Origin: Deltaproteobacteria bacterium
GTDB lineage: Bacteria > Myxococcota_A > UBA9160 > SMWR01
DNA: 5,516 nt
Direction: 5' to 3'
Assembly: GCA_019313605.1 (NCBI GenBank)
Contig: JAFDAW010000196.1
Location: forward strand, 1 to 5,516
Positions 1-5,516 of the stretch are shown piece after piece. The notes under the pieces are model-generated. The model did not search any database. It saw only the letters and a list, made by a program, of their open reading frames with translations, and was not told the origin of the DNA. The translations under genes and the position numbers were made by a program. The number at the start of each line of letters is the position of its first letter. Position 1 is the first letter of the stretch.

Positions 1-14
1 GGTGAATATTTACC
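1..14. repeat. Probable end of a REP-like repeat (partial, cut by window edge)
   Basis: GGTGAATATTTACC is a near-perfect 14-base palindrome, broken only by one G-T pair (positions 4 and 11). Its first nine bases equal the last nine of the window, where they follow a GGGGACGTT foot. I infer that this is the inner part of a variant of the repeat family seen at 29-110, with its foot lying outside the window. Positions 15-28 separate it from copy A and show nothing recognisable. Confidence 0.45.
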
Positions 15-28
15 CCCCAGTGAATGAG

Positions 29-110
29 CGGGGACGTTGTTGAAAAATTGACTCGGCGTCGCGTGCTGAATACCTACCAACGCCGAGTCAACTTTTCAAC
101 AACGTCCCCG
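29..110 (+). repeat. REP-like long hairpin repeat, copy A
   Basis: A 31-base left arm (29-59) pairs with a right arm (80-110) around a 20-base loop. The stem has one internal mismatch (A47 against C92). The foot is CGGGGACGTTGTTGAA and the upper stem contains GACTCGGCG. Over 80 aligned bases it differs from copy B (2609-2688) at only four positions, all transitions, and the loop core CGTGCTGAATACCTAC is identical. The loop fixes the orientation, which is the same in both copies. Just right of the hairpin (111-125) is a further GTCCCC-containing tail, a partial duplication of the foot. The form (intergenic, palindromic, multi-copy, GGGGAC at the foot) resembles REP elements mobilised by RAYT transposases; that assignment is inference. 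No T-run follows, so it is not a standard intrinsic terminator. Confidence 0.85.
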
Positions 111-175
111 TTTCCGTCCCCGTTTCGGCCTCCACGCTGATCCGCGGCGTTCGCTACCTTGGTTTGACCGTTTGT

Positions 176-180
176 GAGGT
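176..180 (+). promoter_or_regulatory. Shine-Dalgarno site deciding the recG start
   Basis: GAGGT lies seven bases before the GTG at 188. The in-frame TTG at 164 would add eight residues but has no purine-rich site upstream, so this element favours GTG 188 as the start. Confidence 0.5.
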
Positions 181-187
181 ATCCGAG

Positions 188-2587
188 GTGGGCGAGAGTT
201 CGTTTCAATCTGCGATCGTCGCGGCCTTGCGGCCACTGGAATTCGCCGCCAGGGACGATTTCGCGAAGCTCGACCGCGTGCGCGACCTCGAGCGGACGGT
301 TTCGGTCGCGACGCAGAATGCGGCCGAACTCGCGGTTCCAGCCGATGCAAAGGATGCCCTGAAGCAAATCGCAGCATCGTTCGCGGCGGCTGAAGAGGGC
401 GATCTCATCGTGCGTGTGGGTAAGGCGATCGAGGCGCTGCGCGGTCTCGCCAAGCCGGAATGGTCCGAGCGGCAGCTCGCGAGTTCGACTGCAATTCTGC
501 CCGGGCTCGGGCCGAAGCGCGCGGAGCGTCTCGCGCAGCGCGCATTGGTTTCGGTCGCAGACCTGCTCTTCCACCTTCCGGTGCGCTACGACGATCGGCG
601 CAGTCTGCAGTCGGTCGGCAGCCTGGAGGTCGGAACCCGCGCGACCTTCGTTGCGCAGGTGCTCGGCTGCGCGTTTTCGATGCGCCGCGGCCGCTTTCGC
701 GGGCGAGTCTTCGAGGCGCTCGTCGGTGATGACACCGGAACCGTCACTCTGAAGTGGTTTCGCGGTGGCGATTCGATCGCGAAGCAGGTGCGTAAGGACT
801 CTCTGCTGCTGATCACAGGGGATGTGAAGCGTTACCGCTTCGACAAAGAACTCGCGCATCCGGAAATTTCGGCACTGACGGATGGGTCGAGCGAATCCAC
901 AGCTTCTGACGATGTGCGCAGCGTGACTCCCGAATATGTGACGCCCGAGGGGATCCATCCGCGCGGCCTCCGGCGCGCGATCGCGGCCGCTGTCGAACGC
1001 TATTCGGATCTGGTTCCGGGCCATCTGCCCGCCAATCTCGTTGAGAAGTTCGGCTTGCCCGAGCCCGGCGAGGCGTTGCGCGAGCTGCACCATCCCGCGC
1101 TCGATGTCGACGCGGACGAACTCGCCGCCGGTGTAACTCCTGCCCGTCAGCGACTGGTTCTCGAGGAACTCTACCTGCTCGAGTTGGGACTCGCGCTGCG
1201 CCGCGCACAGCGGGCCGCAGAGCCGGGCACACCGATCGCCCGAGGTCAGCGCACTGCGGCCACAGTGCGCGCACTGCCGTTTGCGCTGACAGGCGCGCAG
1301 GAGCGCGCGCTCGGAGAGATTCTCGCGGACCTGTCGCGTTCGCATCCGATGAGCCGGCTGCTCGAGGGAGACGTCGGCTGTGGGAAGACCGTCGTCGCCT
1401 ACCTCGCCGCGGCGGCCGTCGCCGAGAGCGGCTACCAGAGCGCGCTGATGGCGCCGACCGAACTGCTCGCCGAGCAACACGAGGCGACGCTGCGCTCACT
1501 CGCGTGCGCGGAGGGCGACACGGGCGGATTGCGGATCGCGCGCCTGACAGCGTCGGTTCCCAGTGACGAAGCCGCCCAAATCCGTCGCGCGCTCGCCGCG
1601 GGTGAGATCGACCTCGTGGTGGGAACCCACGCGCTGATTCAAGAGAGCGTCGAATTTCGCGCGCTCGCGTTCGCGGTGATCGACGAACAGCACCGCTTCG
1701 GGGTGGCGCAGCGCGCTGCGCTCGCCGCGAAGGCCGCACACGGAAACCCGCCCCACACGCTCGTGATGACGGCTACGCCGATTCCGCGCACGCTCGCGTT
1801 GACCCTCTACGGCGATCTCGACCTCTCTATGATCGACGAGTTGCCACCGGGCCGTTCGAAGACCACGACCCACTTGTTTCGCGAGGGCGAGGGTCAGCAG
1901 GTGGCCGAACTGTTGCGCGCGGCGACCGCGCGCGGCGAGCAGGTCTACGTCGTCTACCCACTCGTTGCGGAGAGCGAGAAGATCGATCTGCGCGCGGCCA
2001 GCGAATCGGCCGAAAAGATCCGCGCCGCATTTCCCCAGCTCACAGTGGATCTCGTCCACGGCCAGCTCGATGCGGCTTCACGCAATGCCGTGATGGCGCG
2101 CTTTGCAGCCGGCGAGACCCAGGTGCTCGTCTCGACGACGGTGATCGAAGTCGGCGTCGACGTGCCGAACGCGAGCTTGATGATCGTCGAACACGCGGAG
2201 CGCTTCGGCCTCGCACAGCTCCATCAGCTGCGGGGCAGGGTGGGCCGTGGGAGCGCCCCGGGAACCTGTGCGCTCGTCGCGCGGGGATCGAGCGAGGACA
2301 GCGAAGCGCGGCTGCGCGCGCTGCTCGACACCACGGATGGTTTCGCGATCGCCGAAGCGGATCTCAAGATTCGCGGGCCCGGCGAATTTCTCGGGACCCG
2401 TCAACACGGACACCTCCCGGATCTACACATCGCGGACTTGACCCGCGACGTTCGCCAGATCGCAATCGCGCGAGAAGCCGCACTGCAGACCATCAGACGC
2501 GACCCCAGGCTTCACGCGGATCCCGAGCTCGCCCGCGCCGTCAAGTCCCGTTGGGGCGACCGCCTGTCGCTCGTCGGCGTCGGCTGA
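188..2587 (+). CDS. recG: ATP-dependent DNA helicase RecG
   Basis: RecG is a cytoplasmic superfamily 2 translocase that remodels stalled forks, reverses forks and processes Holliday junctions and R-loops. Visible in order: an N-terminal extension of about 100 residues; a helix-hairpin-helix-like GLGPKRAERL stretch (about 106-115) leading into the OB-type wedge domain (about 130-245); Walker A GDVGCGKT (394-401, Lys400); DEQH box (499-502); TATPIPR (528-534); STTVIEVGVDVPNAS; motif VI QLRGRVGR (680-687); and the RecG-specific TRG region with GPGEFLGTRQ (ending near 739). All helicase motifs are intact. At 799 residues it is longer than E. coli RecG (693); the extra length is N-terminal, as in the long RecG type known from Thermotoga. 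Walker A has Cys where E. coli has Ser. The GTG start at 188 was chosen for its GAGGT site; TTG 164 (807 residues) is the alternative. Hairpin repeats lie on both sides and no operon partner is visible. Confidence 0.97.
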   Translation: MGESSFQSAIVAALRPLEFAARDDFAKLDRVRDLERTVSVATQNAAELAVPADAKDALKQIAASFAAAEEGDLIVRVGKAIEALRGLAKPEWSERQLASSTAILPGLGPKRAERLAQRALVSVADLLFHLPVRYDDRRSLQSVGSLEVGTRATFVAQVLGCAFSMRRGRFRGRVFEALVGDDTGTVTLKWFRGGDSIAKQVRKDSLLLITGDVKRYRFDKELAHPEISALTDGSSESTASDDVRSVTPEYVTPEGIHPRGLRRAIAAAVERYSDLVPGHLPANLVEKFGLPEPGEALRELHHPALDVDADELAAGVTPARQRLVLEELYLLELGLALRRAQRAAEPGTPIARGQRTAATVRALPFALTGAQERALGEILADLSRSHPMSRLLEGDVGCGKTVVAYLAAAAVAESGYQSALMAPTELLAEQHEATLRSLACAEGDTGGLRIARLTASVPSDEAAQIRRALAAGEIDLVVGTHALIQESVEFRALAFAVIDEQHRFGVAQRAALAAKAAHGNPPHTLVMTATPIPRTLALTLYGDLDLSMIDELPPGRSKTTTHLFREGEGQQVAELLRAATARGEQVYVVYPLVAESEKIDLRAASESAEKIRAAFPQLTVDLVHGQLDAASRNAVMARFAAGETQVLVSTTVIEVGVDVPNASLMIVEHAERFGLAQLHQLRGRVGRGSAPGTCALVARGSSEDSEARLRALLDTTDGFAIAEADLKIRGPGEFLGTRQHGHLPDLHIADLTRDVRQIAIAREAALQTIRRDPRLHADPELARAVKSRWGDRLSLVGVG

Positions 2588-2608
2588 AGCGGGATCGGGG
2601 ACGGAATC

Positions 2609-2688
2609 GGGGACGTTGTTGAAAAGTTGACTCGGTGTCGCGTGCTGAATACCTACCGACGCCGAGTCAACTTTTCAACAGCGTCCCC
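2609..2688 (+). repeat. REP-like long hairpin repeat, copy B
   Basis: Arms 2609-2640 and 2657-2688 form a 32-base stem interrupted only by two T-G wobbles (T2616 with G2681, T2636 with G2661), around the loop CGTGCTGAATACCTAC. It begins 21 bases after the recG stop codon and is about 95% identical to copy A. On its left (2596-2608) is an extra GGGGACGGAATC tail, mirroring the tail on the right of copy A. In RNA it would fold very stably and could protect or end the recG message, but no U-run follows, so a canonical Rho-independent terminator is not supported. Most likely a REP-type element that settled in the recG 3' spacer. Confidence 0.87.
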
Positions 2689-2819
2689 ACTACGTGGTGC
2701 GACGTTTTGCCCCATCTCGGATACGTCGTGGAAAGCAGAAAATAATGTCTACAAGTGCTGGTGTTTGATATGCTGCTTGCGCGGAAATTCAAAATCGCCG
2801 GATAGGTGGGGAATTTGAA
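2689..2819. other. Intergenic leader upstream of the S9 peptidase
   Basis: This spacer is visibly richer in A and T than the genes around it (for example GAAAGCAGAAAATAATG), as expected for a promoter region. The best candidate is an extended -10-like TGATATGCT at 2766-2774 (TATGCT at 2769-2774), but no convincing -35 lies 16-18 bases upstream. TTGATA (2765-2770) could instead be a -35, with only a poor -10 near 2788-2795. I cannot assign a promoter firmly. No coding potential is supported here. Confidence 0.35.
2804..2811 (+). promoter_or_regulatory. Shine-Dalgarno site deciding the S9 peptidase start
   Basis: AGGTGGGG lies eight bases before the GTG at 2820. The alternative ATG at 2856 has only a weak GGGTG close upstream, so this site favours the GTG start. 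Confidence 0.5.
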
Positions 2820-4805
2820 GTGACCTTGCGCGGCAGAACATCGGTTCTGGGTGCGATGAAACGGAACGCGCGAAAGTCGGGCGCTTTGGTGATGCGAGCG
2901 TTGGCTGCGAGTGCGCTCTTGTGTGTTTCTGTGGTCACATCAAGTGCAGCGTCGCCAGATCCTCTGGCGGTCGCATTTGGCACGATGCCGGGGCTCTGGG
3001 GCGTCCGGATGTCGCCCGACGGATCGAAGGTCTCGCTGCTGCAGATGCACCCGACTGACCTCCCGATTCTCAGGGTTTTCGATCTCGCCACGGGCAAGGT
3101 CAATATCGCTCTCGCAAGCACGAAGGATGGGTTCGACATCCGATGGTGCGATTGGGCGAACGACGAGCGGTTGCTGTGTGGGTTTTCAGCGGTGGCGAAA
3201 GGCTGGGATGCCTATGGAGTTACCCGACTCGTTGCCGTCAACGCGGACGGCTCCGCGATGAAGGTGCTGTTGCAGCGCAAGCTGCGTGACGAATTCGCCC
3301 AGTTTCAGGATCAGGTCGTCGATTGGTTGGTGGATGACCCCAAACGCGTGCTGGTGGTCATGCCGAACAACAAAGGGGCGACGCTGAAGCCGCTCGACAT
3401 CTATTCAGGCGGCACTGGCAGCGCGATCGATAGGAAATCCGGCTTCGTGAGCTGGATCTCCGACGGGCGCGGGTCGCCGCGACTCTACCGGTATATGAGC
3501 GAGGATCAGATCCGCTGGAGCTACCGCCTTTCCGGCAAGAGCAAGTGGCATCGACTCGACAAGTCCAAGATGTCCGACCGGGATCACGACTTCTATCCGA
3601 TCGGTTTCGGTGAAGATCCCGATAAGCTCCTCGTCTTCAAGCCGCATGAAGGGCGCCTCGCTCTGTGGTCGGTGGACCTGGAGAAAGAGGAGGAGGACGA
3701 GCTCGTCTTTTCGAATCCGGAAGTCGACGTCGATGGCGTCGAGTACCTGGGAAAATTCAAGCGGATCGTCGCGATCGGATATTCGACGGACCGGCCGCAT
3801 CTGCACTTCTTCGACGAGGTCGTAGGAAAGATTTCCGAAAAGTTGCTCACGCACTTCGAGGGAAAACACATCGGCGTAATCGACGAGAGCTGGGACCGCC
3901 GTTACTACATCGTACACGTCAGCAGCGACCGCGACCCCGGAACCTTCTATCGCTTCGATGTCCAGAAAAACCAGTTACTACAGATCTCTCCGCAATATCC
4001 CCTGCTCACATCGCAATCACTCGCCCCGATGGACTCCATCCGCTACCCGGCACGGGACGGAGCCGAGATCCCGGGCTATCTGACGCTGCCGGCGGCCGGA
4101 GCAGAGAGTGCGCTTCCAACCGTGATCCTGCCCCACGGTGGCCCGGAGAGCCGTGACTACTGGGAGTTCGACTGGATCTCTCAATTTCTGGCGGCGAAGG
4201 GCTACGCGGTACTACAGAGCAACTACCGGGGCTCCGGTGGCTATGGCAGCGATTGGACGGGCGAGGGTGGATTTCGCGCGTGGCGCACCGCGATCAACGA
4301 CCTCACCGACGGTGCGACCTACCTCGTCGAGGAGGGCATCTCCGATCCGAATCGGATCTGCGTCGTCGGTTGGAGCTACGGGGGCTATGCGGCGTTGATG
4401 AGCGGTGTCGAGGAACCCGATCGCTACCGCTGTCTCGTGAGCATCGCAGGTGTGAGCGATCCAGCGACGCTGATCAAGGATTATGATCATTTCCTGAACA
4501 AGAAAGCCGTCCAGAAGATGATCGGCCGCGACGCCGAAGTGATCAAACACGGCTCGCCGTTGAAGCGCGCCTCGGAGATCCGCGCACCCGTACTCCTATT
4601 TCACGGCGACCAGGATCTCAACGTCTCGATCAAGCACAGCAAGAAGATGGCCAAGGCGCTCAAGCGCGCCAAGAAGTCGGTGGAGTTCATCGAGTACGAG
4701 GACGTCGAACACTCGATCCGCCGCAGCGGCTATCGCGTGGACATGCTCGACCGGATTGGCTCATTCCTCGACACCCACATCGGCCAACCGGCCGCCAGCC
4801 CCTAA
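2820..4805 (+). CDS. Exported S9-family serine peptidase (prolyl oligopeptidase / acylaminoacyl-peptidase-like)
   Basis: A serine peptidase of clan SC that should cleave short peptides, probably outside the cytoplasm. Residues 13-44 look like a signal peptide: basic MKRNARK, hydrophobic ALAASALLCVSVV (27-39), then SSAAS with likely cleavage after Ala43 or Ala44. There is no proper lipobox. Residues about 50-400 are a degenerate beta-propeller with SPDGSKV- and FDLATGK-type blades. The alpha/beta-hydrolase domain (about 405-655) shows HGGP (439-442), NYRGSGGYG (468-476), the nucleophile motif GWSYGGY (517-523, Ser519), HGDQDLNV (595-602, catalytic Asp599) and EDVEHS with catalytic His631. The triad is complete and 661 residues is usual for the family. 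The GTG at 2820 has the better ribosome site; ATG 2856 (649 residues) would start directly at the signal peptide and remains possible. Exact specificity (dipeptidyl, acylaminoacyl or oligopeptidase) cannot be read from the sequence. It is probably transcribed alone. Confidence 0.93.
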   Translation: MTLRGRTSVLGAMKRNARKSGALVMRALAASALLCVSVVTSSAASPDPLAVAFGTMPGLWGVRMSPDGSKVSLLQMHPTDLPILRVFDLATGKVNIALASTKDGFDIRWCDWANDERLLCGFSAVAKGWDAYGVTRLVAVNADGSAMKVLLQRKLRDEFAQFQDQVVDWLVDDPKRVLVVMPNNKGATLKPLDIYSGGTGSAIDRKSGFVSWISDGRGSPRLYRYMSEDQIRWSYRLSGKSKWHRLDKSKMSDRDHDFYPIGFGEDPDKLLVFKPHEGRLALWSVDLEKEEEDELVFSNPEVDVDGVEYLGKFKRIVAIGYSTDRPHLHFFDEVVGKISEKLLTHFEGKHIGVIDESWDRRYYIVHVSSDRDPGTFYRFDVQKNQLLQISPQYPLLTSQSLAPMDSIRYPARDGAEIPGYLTLPAAGAESALPTVILPHGGPESRDYWEFDWISQFLAAKGYAVLQSNYRGSGGYGSDWTGEGGFRAWRTAINDLTDGATYLVEEGISDPNRICVVGWSYGGYAALMSGVEEPDRYRCLVSIAGVSDPATLIKDYDHFLNKKAVQKMIGRDAEVIKHGSPLKRASEIRAPVLLFHGDQDLNVSIKHSKKMAKALKRAKKSVEFIEYEDVEHSIRRSGYRVDMLDRIGSFLDTHIGQPAASP

Positions 4806-4830
4806 AACGTCCCTACCTGCGGGGAGTGGC

Positions 4831-4859
4831 TTGATCCGTGGCGGCGGGCGCGTGACAAT
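4831..4859 (+). promoter_or_regulatory. Candidate sigma-70-type promoter for the SLOG-like gene
   Basis: TTGATC (4831-4836, four of six consensus matches) and GACAAT (4854-4859, four of six) are separated by exactly 17 bases. Transcription would start near 4866, giving a leader of about 70 bases before the gene at 4937. It lies just after the peptidase stop codon. The match is moderate, and such pairs can arise by chance. Confidence 0.35.
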
Positions 4860-4925
4860 GGCGTGGCAGCGTGATCGGGCCGCGGCGGCAGACGCCTTGC
4901 AGCCGGATCGTGTCCCAAGGGCCCC

Positions 4926-4931
4926 AGGAGG
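4926..4931 (+). promoter_or_regulatory. Consensus Shine-Dalgarno site of the SLOG-like gene
   Basis: AGGAGG, a full consensus, lies five bases before ATG 4937. It is the strongest ribosome site in the window and rules against longer in-frame readings that begin near 4871. Confidence 0.75.
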
Positions 4932-4936
4932 AAGTG

Positions 4937-5485
4937 ATGAAGGCAGAGGAATGCGTGTTGTTCAGTGGCGCCGCCAATGGCGCGGAGTCCGAATTCGGGG
5001 CGGCCGCAGAGCGGCGCGGTATCGACGAGGTCAATTTCACCTTCGAGGGGCACAAGGATGCGCGCAGCCGCGGGATCCGTGTGCTGACCCACGAGGAACT
5101 GATTCACGGCGATGTGAGCCTCGCCTACGTGAGCAACCTGATGCACCGCCACTATGCAGACACACGGCTATTCAAGAAGGTGCTGCAGAGCATCTGGCAT
5201 CAGGTCAATAGCGGCCAGGAGATCTACGTGATCGGCAAGATCCTCGACGACGGCACCGTCAAGGGTGGAACGGGTTGGGGGGCCGAGTTCGCGAAGCTCT
5301 GCAACAAGCCCCTCTACGTCTTCGATCAGGAGCAGAGCGGTTGGTTTCACTGGACGGGCGAGAGCTGGGAGCCGGACCCGGCGCCGGTCATCACCCACCC
5401 GCATTTCACGGGCACGGGCACGCGCTTCATCGAGTCGAATGGGCGAGACGCGATCGAAGCGTTGTTCGACCGCTCATTTCAGTAA
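4937..5485 (+). CDS. SLOG-like Rossmann-type protein of unknown function
   Basis: A 182-residue cytoplasmic protein with no signal peptide or membrane segment. Visible motifs: a first strand and glycine loop CVLFSGAANGAESEFG (6-21); FEGHKDARSRG (36-46); a conserved-looking IWHQV (86-90); YVIGKI (97-102); GGTGW (110-114) followed by a helix; and a strand-plus-aromatic stretch PLYVFDQEQSGWFHW (125-139). From memory, this pattern (SGGAxGADxxFG near the N-terminus, FxGH, then VKGGTGW and YVFDQ) matches a small family found in bacteria, phages and some eukaryotes, which I place in the SLOG / DprA-like / lysine-decarboxylase-like Rossmann superfamily. Members are thought to bind nucleotides or nucleotide-derived ligands, but no reaction is known to me. 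Here the usual GGA and GAD read GAA and GAE (Glu17), a conservative change at the presumed ligand loop. It is separated from the peptidase by 131 bases and followed closely by a repeat. The coding call is secure; the superfamily is inferred. Confidence 0.85.
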   Translation: MKAEECVLFSGAANGAESEFGAAAERRGIDEVNFTFEGHKDARSRGIRVLTHEELIHGDVSLAYVSNLMHRHYADTRLFKKVLQSIWHQVNSGQEIYVIGKILDDGTVKGGTGWGAEFAKLCNKPLYVFDQEQSGWFHWTGESWEPDPAPVITHPHFTGTGTRFIESNGRDAIEALFDRSFQ

Positions 5486-5497
5486 GGCGTTCGCAGG

Positions 5498-5516
5498 CGG
5501 GGACGTTGGTGAATAT
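5498..5516 (+). repeat. Left foot of another REP-like repeat (cut by window edge)
   Basis: CGGGGACGTTGGTGAATAT starts 12 bases after the stop codon of the SLOG-like gene. It shares the first 11 bases, CGGGGACGTTG, with copies A and B, then diverges (GTGAATAT instead of TTGAAAA). The divergent part continues as at the window start (GGTGAATATTTACC), so I read it as a variant subfamily with a GGTGAATATT inner stem. The rest lies outside the window. Confidence 0.6.

Noticed and set aside
74..1480. Long - strand open frame (468 codons) opposite recG
   Set aside because: It lies antisense to well-conserved RecG coding sequence, reads as Arg-rich low-complexity protein with no recognisable motif, and runs into the hairpin at its end. 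Such frames are common opposite high-GC genes.
813..1739. Second - strand open frame opposite recG (308 codons)
   Set aside because: Extremely Arg- and Ser-rich translation typical of an off-frame reading of high-GC sequence; no family signal.
188..2587. PriA, Mfd or a generic DEAD-box helicase instead of RecG
   Set aside because: The wedge domain order, DEQH box, TATPIPR and the RecG-type GPGEFLGTRQ region together identify RecG; the RNA polymerase-binding module of Mfd and the zinc site of PriA are absent.
29..2688. CRISPR array
   Set aside because: There are only two full copies, 2.6 kb apart with a gene between them, and each is an 80-base palindrome; no regularly spaced short repeats.
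2609..2700. Rho-independent terminator for recG
   Set aside because: The stem is strong but far longer than usual and is followed by GTCCCCACTACG rather than a T-run, and an almost identical copy lies upstream of recG; better explained as a repeat, though it may still affect the message end.
2627..2818. Small + strand open frame of 63 codons between recG and the peptidase
   Set aside because: It begins inside the hairpin repeat and has no ribosome site or recognisable motif; the region looks like a promoter leader.
4871..4936. Longer N-terminus for the SLOG-like protein
   Set aside because: The added residues (MIGPRRQTPC and on) look non-coding, overlap the likely untranslated leader and lie upstream of the consensus AGGAGG that serves ATG 4937.

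Overview
The window is a high-GC bacterial segment with three complete genes, all on the + strand: a RecG helicase (188-2587), an exported S9-family serine peptidase (2820-4805) and a small SLOG-like Rossmann-type protein of unknown function (4937-5485). The codon bias towards G/C at third positions, the signal peptide on the peptidase and the style of intergenic repeat fit a Gram-negative bacterium. I lean towards the former Deltaproteobacteria (Myxococcota, Desulfobacterota and relatives), but only weakly; the window holds no phylogenetic marker other than recG.

Layout. Positions 1-28 look like the end of a repeat. Positions 29-110 are a long hairpin repeat (copy A), followed by a GGGGAC-type tail and a short leader to recG. 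recG ends at 2587. Twenty-one bases later comes a second copy of the same hairpin (copy B, 2609-2688) in the same orientation, about 95% identical to copy A. A less GC-rich leader (2689-2819) then precedes the S9 peptidase. After a 131-base gap with a plausible sigma-70-type promoter and a perfect Shine-Dalgarno sequence comes the SLOG-like gene. The window ends inside another copy of the repeat foot (5498-5516), whose last nine bases equal the first nine of the window.

The three genes do not form an obvious pathway. RecG acts on branched DNA in repair and replication, the peptidase is predicted to work outside the cytoplasm, and the SLOG-like protein is a predicted nucleotide-binding protein. 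The gaps between them are large enough, and filled with enough signals or repeats, that each is probably transcribed on its own.

The most distinctive content is the repeat family. It is a REP-like palindrome with a GGGGACGTTG foot, present as two full copies flanking recG and as fragments at both window edges. No transposase of the REP-associated type (RAYT, Y1_Tnp) is present, so if these are mobile they are moved in trans. I found no RNA gene, CRISPR array or insertion sequence.
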